Shown here: positions 31,407 through 40,670 of the stretch, one piece after another
Layout of the letters: each line of letters begins with the position of its first letter
Numbering within the stretch: the stretch's first letter is position 1
From: Streptomyces flavochromogenes
GTDB taxonomy: Bacteria > Actinomycetota > Actinomycetes > Streptomycetales > Streptomycetaceae
Reading direction: 5' to 3'
Length of the DNA: 64,000 nt
NCBI RefSeq assembly: GCF_000717595.1
Contig: NZ_JNZO01000022.1
Location: 124,001-188,000 of the forward strand
Notes under the pieces: model-generated
Told to the model about the DNA's origin: nothing
What the model saw: the letters and a program-made list of their open reading frames with translations, nothing else
Databases searched by the model: none
Program-made: the position numbers and the translations under genes

Positions 31407-31967
31407 ATGACGACGCAGACGACGCAGACCGCTCCGGCGGCTCTTCCCGACAAGGCCCGGCTCTTCCGTTCCCTGCACGTGCCGGGTCGCCCGGTGGTCC
31501 TGCCCAACGCGTGGGACGTCGCCTCGGCGCGGGTCGTCGCGGACGCGGGGGCCCCGGCGGGTGGCGACGACGAGTGCGGGTGTCGCCTGGTCGCTCGGCC
31601 GCGGAGACGGCGGTCACCTGGGCCGGAGGACACGTTGTCCCGGGCCGTGGCCTACGCGGCGGCCGGGGCGGACGGGATCTTCGTCCTCGGCGCGCTGGAC
31701 GCCGGGACGGTCGAGCGCCTGGTCGCCGGGTCGCCGCCGCTGCCCGTGAACGTCGCGGTGGGCCCGGGAACGCTGTCGGTGGCCGAGCTCGCGGCTGCGG
31801 GCGTGGCCCGGGTGAGCGCGGTCTCGTCGATCGCGGAGGCGGCGTACGGGCTCGCGGGCCGGGCGGCCCGCGAACTGCTCGAACGGGGCACGGCGGAGGA
31901 ACTGGAGGGCGGCGCCGACTACGCCACCCTCAACGCGCTGCTCCTCGACACCCCTCAGTGCCGGTAG
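31407..31967 (+). pseudogene. Decayed isocitrate lyase/PEP mutase family gene
   Basis: The N-terminal part (KARLFRSLHVPGRPVVLPNAWDVASARVVADAGA) and the C-terminal part (EDTLSRAVAYAAAGADGIFVLGALDAG ... LAAAGVARVSAVSSIAEAAYGLAGRAA) belong to the PEP mutase/isocitrate lyase superfamily. At about 31553 the frame slips by one: ATTSAGVAWSLGRGDGGHL continues in another frame from 31561. Then roughly 95-100 codons holding the metal-binding and catalytic residues are missing. The original frame is regained, leaving an open 186-codon frame. It overlaps the 3' end of the SIS gene by 13 bp. Probably non-functional. Confidence 0.75.
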
Positions 31968-32722
31968 AAGATCCGGTCGCCGTACTCCGTCATCACGCGG
32001 CCGTTCCACTCGTGGCCGCCGTCGACGTTCCCGGAGCGCAGCAGCGGCGGTTCGATGCCCCGGCGGACGAGGTCCTCGGCGGCGGCGGCCAGGGTGGCCT
32101 GCATGAGGGCACTGGTGACGACGGTGGAGGCGGGTGCGAAGGGGGCCTCGATGCCCTCGTGGGTGAGCTCGGCGTCGCCGACGGCGATCCGGGAGTCGAG
32201 GACGATGTCGCAGTGGTCCTTGAGGTACGTCCCCGAGACGTGCCGGGACTTGGTCTCCGTCGCGTACGCCACCGAGGTCACGCCGATGACGGTGAGGCCG
32301 AGCGCGCGGGCGTTCATGGCCATCTCGACGGGCAGGGCGTTGCGCCCGGAGAGGGAGATGATGATCAGGACGTCCCCGGCGGTGGCGGGGGAGGAGTCCA
32401 GGACCGCCCCGGCGAGGCCGTCGACGCGTTCGAGGGCGGAGCCGAGGGTGGCCGGCATGACGTCGACGCCGACGACACCGGGGACGACGAGCAGGTTCAT
32501 GAGGGCGAGGCCGCCGGCCCGGTAGACGACGTCCTGGGCGGCGAGCGAGGAGTGGCCCGCGCCGAAGGCGAAGAGCCGGTTGCCGTTGGCGACGGCCTCG
32601 GCGATCGCGGCGCCGGCCGCGGCGATCTCGGCCGAGTCGCCGTCGCGCACCTGCTGGAGCAGGCCGATCGCGGCGTCGAAGAACTGTCCGGCCAGCTTGC
32701 TCTCGCCCGCGCTGTCGCCCAT
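31955..32722 (-). CDS. SIS-domain phosphosugar-binding protein
   Basis: 255 aa; AAGGAG lies about 9 nt before ATG 32722. The sugar-isomerase fold is visible: NRLFAFGAGHSSLAAQDVVYRAGG binds the sugar phosphate, and AGDVLIIISLSGRNALPVEMAMNARALGLTVIGVTS is the second half. Such proteins relate to MurNAc-6-P etherase and to regulators of amino-sugar use. The gene is divergent from dmdR1 with about 200 bp between, and tail-to-tail with the decayed PEP-mutase gene. Substrate unknown. Confidence 0.88.
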   Translation of the reverse strand: MGDSAGESKLAGQFFDAAIGLLQQVRDGDSAEIAAAGAAIAEAVANGNRLFAFGAGHSSLAAQDVVYRAGGLALMNLLVVPGVVGVDVMPATLGSALERVDGLAGAVLDSSPATAGDVLIIISLSGRNALPVEMAMNARALGLTVIGVTSVAYATETKSRHVSGTYLKDHCDIVLDSRIAVGDAELTHEGIEAPFAPASTVVTSALMQATLAAAAEDLVRRGIEPPLLRSGNVDGGHEWNGRVMTEYGDRIFYRH

Positions 32723-32873
32723 TCCGGAAGCTCCTTCTCGTCGCCGTCGCGTCGTCGCGTCGTGTCGTGGTCGTGCCCTGGTCGTGCCCCGGTCGCCGAT
32801 CACGGTGCGGTCTGGACCATTGCTCTGTCAATACCGCCTTGGGCCGGTGAGGCCCGGTTGTCGGCGCGATGCG

Positions 32874-33662
32874 TCAGAATTGGTGCAGGGCCAGCGCACG
32901 ACTCATCGAGGGGCACGTATGTCCGGACTGATCGACACAACGGAGATGTATCTCCGCACCATCCTCGAGCTTGAGGAGGAAGGTGTGGTCCCCATGCGTG
33001 CCCGGATCGCCGAGCGGCTCGACCAGAGCGGCCCAACGGTGAGCCAGACGGTGGCCCGGATGGAGCGCGACGGACTGGTGGCCGTCGCCAGCGACCGGCA
33101 CCTGGAGCTGACCGACGAGGGCCGCCGCCTCGCCACCCGTGTCATGCGCAAGCACCGCCTCGCGGAGTGCCTGCTCGTCGACGTGATCGGCCTGGAGTGG
33201 GAGCAGGTGCACGCCGAGGCCTGCCGCTGGGAGCACGTGATGAGCGAGGCCGTGGAGCGGCGGGTCCTGGAGCTGCTGCGTCACCCGACGGAGTCGCCGT
33301 ACGGGAACCCGATCCCCGGTCTTGAGGAGCTCGGCGAGAAGGCGGAGGCCGAGGCCTTCCTCGACGACTCGATGGTGTCGCTCGCCGAGCTGGACGCGAG
33401 CGAGGGCAAGACGGTGGTCGTGCGCCGGATCGGCGAGCCGATCCAGACGGACGCCCAGCTGATGTACACGCTGCGGCGCGCGGGCGTGCAGCCCGGCTCC
33501 GTGGTGTCGGTGACGGAGTCCGCCGGCGGCATCCTGGTCGGCAGCAGCGGCGAGGCGGCCGAACTGGACGCGGACGTCGCGGCCCACGTGTTCGTGGCGA
33601 AGCGCTGACGCGCTGACCCCGCTCCTCGGCTGAGACCGCCTCTCGCGGGAAGGGTGCCCCAC
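32874..33662 (-). CDS. Antisense ORF over dmdR1 (position of adm)
   Basis: A 262-codon open frame from GTG 33662 to a stop at 32874 covers dmdR1 completely on the other strand. The predicted product is rich in His, Arg and Leu with no known domain. In S. coelicolor an antiparallel gene, adm, overlapping dmdR1 has been reported to make a protein that affects antibiotic and siderophore production. High GC content makes such antisense frames common, and no ribosome-binding site stands out, so coding is uncertain. Confidence 0.35.
   Translation of the reverse strand: MGHPSRERRSQPRSGVSASALRHEHVGRDVRVQFGRLAAAADQDAAGGLRHRHHGAGLHARAPQRVHQLGVRLDRLADPAHDHRLALARVQLGERHHRVVEEGLGLRLLAELLKTGDRVPVRRLRRVTQQLQDPPLHGLAHHVLPAAGLGVHLLPLQADHVDEQALREAVLAHDTGGEAAALVGQLQVPVAGDGHQSVALHPGHRLAHRWAALVEPLGDPGTHGDHTFLLKLEDGAEIHLRCVDQSGHTCPSMSRALALHQF
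32919..33608 (+). CDS. dmdR1: Iron-dependent repressor, DtxR/IdeR family (DmdR1 orthologue)
   Basis: 229 aa. N-terminal winged HTH DTTEMYLRTILELEEEGVVPMRARIAERLDQSGPTVSQTVARMERDGL, dimerisation and metal-binding domain with EWEQVHAEACRWEHVMSEAVERR and the metal-ligand region, and a C-terminal SH3-like domain (GKTVVVRRIGEPIQ). With Fe2+ it represses siderophore and iron-uptake genes at iron boxes. Length and sequence match DmdR1 of Streptomyces. CGAGGGG precedes the ATG. The gene ends at a very strong hairpin, and a long antisense ORF covers it. Confidence 0.95.
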   Translation: MSGLIDTTEMYLRTILELEEEGVVPMRARIAERLDQSGPTVSQTVARMERDGLVAVASDRHLELTDEGRRLATRVMRKHRLAECLLVDVIGLEWEQVHAEACRWEHVMSEAVERRVLELLRHPTESPYGNPIPGLEELGEKAEAEAFLDDSMVSLAELDASEGKTVVVRRIGEPIQTDAQLMYTLRRAGVQPGSVVSVTESAGGILVGSSGEAAELDADVAAHVFVAKR

Positions 33663-33697
33663 CGGTCGTCGTACGCGACGGCCGGTGGGGCACCCTT
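33650..33697 (+). terminator. Strong terminator after dmdR1
   Basis: The arms 33650-33665 and 33682-33697 are perfectly complementary over 16 bp (AAGGGTGCCCCACCGG). The stem continues through CGTCG/CGACG to a TACG tetraloop, giving over 20 paired bases. It starts 42 bp past the dmdR1 stop. Confidence 0.85.
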
Positions 33698-34212
33698 CGG
33701 CGTCTCCGCCCTGGGGAACCGGTGTTCGATGGCGCCGGAACCGGACACGTTCGAGTGTCGCTCCCGGGCCAACGGCCCTTGTGCGCCCCGGTTTACGCCG
33801 GAATGGCTACGCCCGCGCCCTCGCCGTGCCACGCTGGGGCGAAGTGGTGCGATACGAGGGGTGGAGCGGTGCGAGACCGGGGAGGGGTGAGGGCTGTGCG
33901 GCACGCGGAAGCCGTACGCCGGATGTCGCTCGCCCCGGCGGCCCGCGTGCCCCGGGCGGAAGCGGGCTCGCGCCTGCCGCGTACGGGAACAGGCTCCCGT
34001 GTGGCCCGGACAGCAGAGGGCCCCGGCGCCTCGCGGCGCCGGGGCCTGTCCTCCCCTGTGCTGACCTGGAGCCCCGAGCTCTCAAGGTCAATCCCCTCGG
34101 ACCGTTTTCCCCGAGCGGTCCGCCTCCCGTTCAAGATCTCCCCTCGGCAGCGTCCGTCAATCCTTGAGGCCTGTCACTCGAACGAGGGGTGTTGCGCGGC
34201 AGGAGCGCATTT
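33698..34212. other. Gene-poor stretch between dmdR1 and the alpha/beta hydrolase gene
   Basis: About 515 bp with no ORF I can support: frames are open but show no recognisable protein and no ribosome-binding site. It holds a classical hairpin (34019-34046) and a weaker one, CGGACCG/CGGTCCG (around 34098-34122). Because a terminator-like hairpin sits in the middle with no gene before it, a short non-coding transcript starting near 33700-33900 is possible. No promoter was identified with confidence. Confidence 0.5.
34019..34046. terminator. GC-rich hairpin in the gene-poor stretch
   Basis: GGCCCCGGCGCC (34019-34030) and GGCGCCGGGGCC (34035-34046) form a perfect 12-bp stem with a TCGC tetraloop. 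There is no annotated gene directly upstream on either strand within about 220 bp. Confidence 0.6.
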
Positions 34213-34228
34213 TCGAATGCGAGTTCGA
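34213..34228. promoter_or_regulatory. LexA/SOS-box-like site
   Basis: TCGAATGCGAGTTCGA differs by one base from the actinobacterial SOS box TCGAAC-N4-GTTCGA. It is followed directly by TAGTCT (34229-34234), a possible -10 element, and lies 42 bp before the hydrolase ATG, so LexA bound here would block the promoter. Confidence 0.6.
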
Positions 34229-34270
34229 TAGTCTGGCGTGGTTCGACGGCAAGAAGAGGGGGTGCCAGGG

Positions 34271-35161
34271 ATGGCGCGACGACTCGACGTCACCGGGGCC
34301 GACGGCGTACGGCTGGCGGCCTGGGACTTCACGCCCGGGACCGTCCCGCAGGCCGGCCCCGGCGTCTTACTCCTCCACGGTCTGATGGGCCACGCGGCCC
34401 ACTGGGCCCCGGCGATCAGCCGCCTCGTGGAAGCGGCGACCCGCCCCGACGCGACCTCCCACCCCCACAGCCGCCCCCGCACCGTCGCCCTCGACCAGCG
34501 AGGCCACGGACACAGCGACAAGCCCCCCGCCGCCTCCTTCACCCGTGAGGCGTACGTGGCGGACGCGGCCGCCGCCGTCGAGCAGCTCGGCCTCGGCCCG
34601 GTCACCCTCATCGGCCACTCCATGGGCGCCCTCACCGCCTGGCAGCTGGCCGCCGAGCGGCCCGACCTCGTCCACGCCCTCGTCATCTGCGACATGCGCG
34701 CCTCGGCGCTCGGCGCGGCCTCGCAGCGCGAGTGGCGGGACTGGTTCCGTCGCTGGCCGGCCCCGTTCCCGTCGCTCGACGCCGTCCGCCGCTGGTTCGG
34801 CGAGGAGGACCCGTGGGTCGAGCGCCCCAACCCCGCCCGGGGCGCCTTCTTCGCCGAAGTGATGGCCGAGCACCCGGACGGCTGGCGTCCGGTCTTCGAC
34901 CCGGAGCAGATGCTGACCTCCCGGGAGACCTGGGTGCACGACGCCCACTGGGAGTCCCTGGCCCAGGTCCGCTGCCCCACGCTGGTCGTCCGCGGCCTGG
35001 ACGGCGAGCTGGGCAGAGCCGAGGCACAGGAGATGGTCCGCGTCCTCCCGCACGGCGCCTACGCGGAGATCCCCGACGCCGGCCATCTCCTCCACTACAC
35101 CCACCCGGAGGCCTGGCGCGAGGCGGTAGGGCCCTTCCTGAACGGCGTCCTGACCTCGTAG
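34271..35161 (+). CDS. Alpha/beta hydrolase behind an SOS-box-like site
   Basis: 296 aa; AAGAGGGGG precedes ATG 34271. Motifs: oxyanion region LLLHGLMGHAAHW, VALDQRGHGHSDKP, nucleophile elbow LIGHSMGALTAW (Ser), acid VVRGLDGELG, and catalytic His in PDAGHLLHYTHPEAW. This is the epoxide hydrolase/haloalkane dehalogenase-like subfamily, but the cap domain is short and the substrate cannot be named. The upstream site suggests damage-inducible expression, which would be unusual for this family. Confidence 0.88.
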   Translation: MARRLDVTGADGVRLAAWDFTPGTVPQAGPGVLLLHGLMGHAAHWAPAISRLVEAATRPDATSHPHSRPRTVALDQRGHGHSDKPPAASFTREAYVADAAAAVEQLGLGPVTLIGHSMGALTAWQLAAERPDLVHALVICDMRASALGAASQREWRDWFRRWPAPFPSLDAVRRWFGEEDPWVERPNPARGAFFAEVMAEHPDGWRPVFDPEQMLTSRETWVHDAHWESLAQVRCPTLVVRGLDGELGRAEAQEMVRVLPHGAYAEIPDAGHLLHYTHPEAWREAVGPFLNGVLTS

Positions 35162-35287
35162 GACGGGTTTCGGCAGGCCGCCCACAATGAGAGGCCACCC
35201 TCCTGACGGACGCGCCGGCACGACAAGGTACCTTCCCTGTCGCGGCGCGTTCGAGGCCTTCTCCGCGCCGTCTCAGGGAGGACATGC

Positions 35288-36508
35288 ATGCGCACTTCAA
35301 TGCTGCGGCGTCTGGCCACGGTGGCCACGGCGCTGGGGCTCAGCTCGGCCGGGCTCCTCGGCGCGGGCGCGACGCCCGCTCAGGCCGCGCTCGGCGACTG
35401 CCCGTCGGGCTACTTCTGCGCCTGGAAGACCGACAACGGCTCCGGGACGATGTACAAGACGAACGCGAGCGTGTCGACGCTCGGGACCTGGGACAACACG
35501 TTCCGGTCGGTGATGAACCGCACGAACAAGTTCGCCTGCCTGTACGACGACGCCAACCACGGCCTCGACGGCGGCATCGGCGTCATGGACCCGAACCCCT
35601 CGGGCACCGAATGGGGCGGTCCCGGCAGCAACTCCGTCAGCTCGGTCAAGTTCGTCCCCACCGAGCGCGAGTGCGCCATGGACCCGTACCCGGAGTGGTA
35701 CGCGGCCCAGGCCCCCAAGGCCGGCGGCTTCGGCGACCTGAACGGCGACCGGACCTCGGACGTCCTCGTCCGCGACATGGCCGGCCGTCTCTGGTTCCTT
35801 CCCGGTGACGGTTCCGGCAAGCTGGTCGGCGCCGGCGGCTGGAACGTCATGAACCTTCTCGTCCGGCACGGAGACTTCACCGGCGACGGCCGCGAGGACG
35901 TCATCGCCCGCGAGGCGGCCAGCGGCAAGCTGTGGCTGTACCCCGGCACCGGTGCCGGCACGCTCGGCGCCCGCAAGCTGATCGGCGCCGGCGGCTGGAA
36001 CGTCATGAACAGCGTCACCGCCTTCGGCGACCTGTCCGGCGACGGCCGCTCGGACGTCCTCGCGGTCGAGAAGTCCACGGGCAAGCTGTGGCTGTACCCG
36101 GGCACGCCCACGGGCACGCTCGGCGCGCGGACGCTCCTCGGCGCGGGCGGCTGGAACGCCATGAACTCCCTGGCGGCGCCGGGCGACCTGAACGGCGACG
36201 CCAAGGCCGACCTGATCGCCCGCGAGGCGTCCACGGGCAAGCTGTGGCTCTACCCGGGCAAGGCGGGTGCCCTCGGCGCTCGCTCGCTCGTGGGCAGCGG
36301 CTGGAACTCCATGGCCTCGGTCCTGGCCGTCGGCGACCACAACGGGGACGGCCGCAACGACCTGTCCGCGATCACGAACGCCGGCTACGTCACTCCCGAG
36401 CACCGGGGCGCGGGTGCGCTGGTGATGTACCCGGGCACGGGCACGGGCACGTTCGGACCCGGCTCCCTGGAGACCGACACCTGGTGGCAGCTGAACGGCG
36501 CGTTCTGA
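35288..36508 (+). CDS. Secreted peptidase-inhibitor I36 / FG-GAP (VCBS) repeat protein
   Basis: 406 aa with GGGAGG upstream. A signal peptide (residues 1-33, cleavage after AQA) precedes an I36-like beta/gamma-crystallin domain (LGDCPSGYFCAWKTDNGSG...FACLYDDANHGLDGG). Then come about five FG-GAP blades, each with a Ca2+-binding D-x-(N/S/T)-x-D-x-x-x-D loop (GDLNGDRTSDVL, GDFTGDGREDVI, GDLSGDGRSDVL, GDLNGDAKADLI, GDHNGDGRNDLS) and KLWLYPG strands. A complete 7-blade propeller is not reached. Extracellular; target unknown. Confidence 0.87.
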   Translation: MRTSMLRRLATVATALGLSSAGLLGAGATPAQAALGDCPSGYFCAWKTDNGSGTMYKTNASVSTLGTWDNTFRSVMNRTNKFACLYDDANHGLDGGIGVMDPNPSGTEWGGPGSNSVSSVKFVPTERECAMDPYPEWYAAQAPKAGGFGDLNGDRTSDVLVRDMAGRLWFLPGDGSGKLVGAGGWNVMNLLVRHGDFTGDGREDVIAREAASGKLWLYPGTGAGTLGARKLIGAGGWNVMNSVTAFGDLSGDGRSDVLAVEKSTGKLWLYPGTPTGTLGARTLLGAGGWNAMNSLAAPGDLNGDAKADLIAREASTGKLWLYPGKAGALGARSLVGSGWNSMASVLAVGDHNGDGRNDLSAITNAGYVTPEHRGAGALVMYPGTGTGTFGPGSLETDTWWQLNGAF

Positions 36509-36529
36509 TCCACCGGTCCTGACGGTCGT

Positions 36530-36562
36530 GGGCCCCCGCTCCCGTATCCCGGGGTGGGGGCC
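36530..36562. terminator. Hairpin between the I36 and SUFU genes
   Basis: GGCCCCCGCTCCC pairs imperfectly with GGGGTGGGGGCC around GTATCCC. It lies between the convergent genes ending at 36508 and 36602. Confidence 0.5.
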
Positions 36563-36601
36563 TTCGCCGTACCCGCCGGCCGCGGACCCCGCCCGCCCGC
36601 C

Positions 36602-37180
36602 TCAGACCACGGAGGCCCGTTCGGGATCGACGGGGTCGATCTCCTGCTCGTCGAACCGGACTTCAAGTGCCTCGAGCCCCCTCTCCCGACGGAAGACCTT
36701 CTCCGCTTCGGTGATGGGCAGCAGCCACAGGATCCGGGCATGGGCTCCGCCGGCCCACTCGCAGACCTCGAAGTCGGGTCCGAAGGGATACGGCAGGCTC
36801 ACCAGGTAGTGGTCGCAGTCGGAGTCGTCGATCCACGGTCGGCCGATGGGGACGGTGTGTCCGACGTCGAGTCGCTGGTGCTCCGGTCCGCAGTGGTAGT
36901 ACGCGTTGACGGTGACGCTCTCCAGGTTGGTCCATTCGTCGCGCGGGGCCGCGAGAAAGAACTCCGTGCCATGGCCGTCCTGCTGGGTCGCCTCCCAGCA
37001 GCCCGACGTCACGTACAGCCACCAGTCGCCCGGATGCGCGGGATGAATCCGGAACACCCGGAATCCGGGCACGCGATCCTCGATGGGCCCGTCCACCCCT
37101 GCGACCTCGTCTATGACGCGACCGGGGAGTGTCCGGCGGAGGTGATCGAGAAGGGCGGTGCGTGCTGCGGTGTCCGGCAT
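36602..37180 (-). CDS. Suppressor of fused (SUFU)-domain protein
   Basis: 192 aa from ATG 37180. The fold is suggested by FRVFRIHPAHPGDWWLYVTSGCWEATQQDGHGTEFFLAAP and YHCGPEHQRLDVGHTVPIGRPWIDDSDCDHYLVSLPYPFGPDFEVCEWAGGAHARILWLLPITEAE, characteristic of bacterial SUFU/SUKH-like immunity or scaffold proteins. Bacterial SUFU proteins often act in toxin-immunity settings, but no toxin gene is adjacent. Cytoplasmic, no TM segment. It is followed on the same strand by nothing before the terminator. Confidence 0.8.
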   Translation of the reverse strand: MPDTAARTALLDHLRRTLPGRVIDEVAGVDGPIEDRVPGFRVFRIHPAHPGDWWLYVTSGCWEATQQDGHGTEFFLAAPRDEWTNLESVTVNAYYHCGPEHQRLDVGHTVPIGRPWIDDSDCDHYLVSLPYPFGPDFEVCEWAGGAHARILWLLPITEAEKVFRRERGLEALEVRFDEQEIDPVDPERASVV

Positions 37181-37257
37181 CCGCTCATGATGCCCGAGGC
37201 CGCCGCAGCCCATCGGACGGGGGCGGGCCAGGAGGGGCGACCCCGCTCAGTGGCGGG

Positions 37258-37779
37258 TCAGTCCCACTGCTCGTCCGCGAGGGAGCCGACCGGCTGCGGC
37301 TTGCCGATGACGGCCAGGGCGATGAAGAAGTTGATCTGGCCGATCGCGATGGTCAGGGTGGCCAGCGCCTTCTCCGCGTAGTGCTTCGCGACCTCGGCGT
37401 ACAGCTCGTCGGAGACGCGCTCCCGGCCGTGCGGGGCGGGCTGGAGGGTGGCCTCGACCAGGGCGAGGGCGGCGCGCTCGGCGGCGGTGAAGTAGGGGGC
37501 GTCCTGCCAGGAGGAGACGGCGGTGATGCGCTCCTCGGACTGGCCGGCCTTGCGGAGGAAACCGGTGTTGAGGATCGTCAGGTAGGTGTTGCCGACGATC
37601 TGCCCGGCCCGCAGGTGGACGAGGCTCATCGTGGCGCGCGGCACCGAGCGGTTGCCGGTGGCCCGGAAGAGGGCGGCGCTGATGTCGCTCAACTCGGGCA
37701 CGAACGCACCGGGGTCGGGCATCCGGGAGATGGAGGTCCCGGGGGTGGTGGCGGTCGTGGTGGAGTTCGTGTTCGTCAT
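37258..37779 (-). CDS. AhpD/CMD-like protein lacking the catalytic cysteines
   Basis: 173 aa; AAGGAG lies well before ATG 37779. The overall CMD fold is kept (MSLVHLRAGQIVG ... WQDAPYFTAAERAALALVEATL ... YFAEVAKHYAEKALATL-like end). However, the segment that should read CxxC..H reads GNTYLTILNTGFLRKAG: both Cys and the His are replaced. It therefore cannot act as a dithiol reductase; a binding or regulatory role, or another chemistry, is possible. Compare the intact copies at 2303 and 42945. Confidence 0.82.
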   Translation of the reverse strand: MTNTNSTTTATTPGTSISRMPDPGAFVPELSDISAALFRATGNRSVPRATMSLVHLRAGQIVGNTYLTILNTGFLRKAGQSEERITAVSSWQDAPYFTAAERAALALVEATLQPAPHGRERVSDELYAEVAKHYAEKALATLTIAIGQINFFIALAVIGKPQPVGSLADEQWD

Positions 37780-37894
37780 CGCTGTTCTCCTTCGTCGTGG
37801 CCTTGTCGGCGTCCTCACAGCACTGACGGAGCGCACCGCGACGTTGTGACAGGACTCCGGAATCGGTTTCCGGAGGGGAACTAGGCTGCGACGG

Positions 37895-38683
37895 ATGGAA
37901 CGCGTAACCGATGGTCGAGAGAGTGCCGCCCGGCGTCGATCGGCAGGGGATACAGGCCGGTTGAACGACTACGACAGCTTCGCCGAGGCGTACGCGGCGG
38001 AGAACGAGAACAACCTCGTGAACGCCTACTACGAGCGGCCCGCGATGCTCGCCCTCGCCGGAGACGTGGCCGGCCGGCGGATCCTGGACGCCGGCTGTGG
38101 TGCGGGCTCCCTCTCCGCCGCGCTGCGCGAGCGCGGCGCGGTCGTGACCGGCGTCGACGCCAGCGCCGCGATGCTGGCGCTGGCCAGGCGGCGGCTCGGG
38201 GACGACACGGCCCTGCACGTGGCCGATCTGCGTGACCCTCTGCCGTTCGACGAGGGGGCGTTCGACGACGTGGCCGCGTCGCTGGTGCTGCACTACCTGG
38301 AGGACTGGGGGCCGACGCTGGCCGAGCTGCGGCGCGTGCTCCGGCCCGGCGGCCGCCTGATCGCGTCGGTGGACCATCCGTCCGTGGCCTACGCCTTCCA
38401 GGACCCCCGGCCCGACTACTTCGCGACCACCGGTTATACCTTCGACTGGACGTTCGGCGGGCGGTCCGTCCCCATGCGGTTCTGGCGCAGGCCGTTGCAC
38501 GCGATGATAGACGCCTTCACCACTGCCGGCTTCCGGCTCTCCACCCTCAGCGAGCCGCAGCCCGACCCGGCGGCCCGGGAGCTGTTCCCCGACGGCTTCC
38601 GCGATCTTTCGACCAAGCCGAACTTCCTGTTCTTCGTCGTCGAGGTGCCGTGGACGGCCACCGGCTCGGACGACCGGCCCTAG
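37895..38683 (+). CDS. Class I SAM-dependent methyltransferase
   Basis: 262 aa from ATG 37895; a later TTG at 37961 would remove a charged N-terminal tail and is possible. SAM motif I is RILDAGCGAGSLSAALRERG, motif II VVTGVDASAAMLALARRR, the acidic pair follows at LHVADLRDPLPF, and motif post-I is LRRVLRPGGRLIASVDHP. UbiE/Methyltransf_11-like small-molecule methyltransferase; substrate unknown. Its stop directly abuts the convergent MarR stop (38684). Confidence 0.87.
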   Translation: MERVTDGRESAARRRSAGDTGRLNDYDSFAEAYAAENENNLVNAYYERPAMLALAGDVAGRRILDAGCGAGSLSAALRERGAVVTGVDASAAMLALARRRLGDDTALHVADLRDPLPFDEGAFDDVAASLVLHYLEDWGPTLAELRRVLRPGGRLIASVDHPSVAYAFQDPRPDYFATTGYTFDWTFGGRSVPMRFWRRPLHAMIDAFTTAGFRLSTLSEPQPDPAARELFPDGFRDLSTKPNFLFFVVEVPWTATGSDDRP

Positions 38684-39106
38684 CTAGCGCGCGGCGAGCC
38701 GCTCCATCAGGGCGGCGCTGCGCGCCAGCACCTCGCGCTCCTCGCCCGTGAGCTCCTGCTCGATCGCCTGGGCCAGCCAGCCCACCCTGCGCCCGCGCTC
38801 CGCGTCGAGGGCGGCCCGTCCCGCGGGGGAGAGCTCCACCAGGGACTTGCGGCCGTCCGTGGGGTGGGCCCGGCGGACGACGAGCCCCTGATCCATGAGC
38901 AGCCCGACCGAGCGGGCCATGGACTGGGGCCGTACGCGCTGGTCCGTCGCCAGGTCGCTGGTCGTCATGGCGCCGTCGCGATCCAGGGTGCCGAGCACGG
39001 ACACGTGGCCGAGCGGGATCTGGTCCTCGTGCTTCACGCGCCGCGTGAGCTTGCCCATCGCGGTACGCAGTTCGGTGGCGACGGTGGCAGGTTCCGGGGT
39101 GGGCAT
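38684..39106 (-). CDS. MarR-family regulator divergent from enolase
   Basis: 140 aa. The HTH/wing runs HVSVLGTLDRDGAMTTSDLATDQRVRPQSMARSVGLLMDQGLVVRRAHPTDGRKSLVELS, a clear MarR DNA-binding core flanked by dimerisation helices. It lies 169 bp from a divergent enolase gene. That gap carries four 13-bp direct repeats, which make this protein the natural candidate to control both genes. Ligand unknown. Confidence 0.9.
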   Translation of the reverse strand: MPTPEPATVATELRTAMGKLTRRVKHEDQIPLGHVSVLGTLDRDGAMTTSDLATDQRVRPQSMARSVGLLMDQGLVVRRAHPTDGRKSLVELSPAGRAALDAERGRRVGWLAQAIEQELTGEEREVLARSAALMERLAAR

Positions 39107-39148
39107 AGGCCACTTTAACCGGTGGTACGCCCCGGCGGTACGGCTCCA

Positions 39149-40598
<1,450 letters not shown>

Positions 40599-40611
40599 TC
40601 CGCGCGGAGCG

Positions 40612-40657
40612 GGCCGGCTACGGCGCCGTCCCCGGGGCCCCCGCGCCGTAGCCGGCC
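40612..40657. terminator. Bidirectional terminator, enolase / GNAT
   Basis: A perfect 15-bp stem (GGCCGGCTACGGCGC at 40612-40626 with 40643-40657) encloses a GC-rich loop that can itself pair. It lies between the convergent enolase and GNAT genes. Confidence 0.8.
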
Positions 40658-40670
40658 GCGCTGTCCCGGA

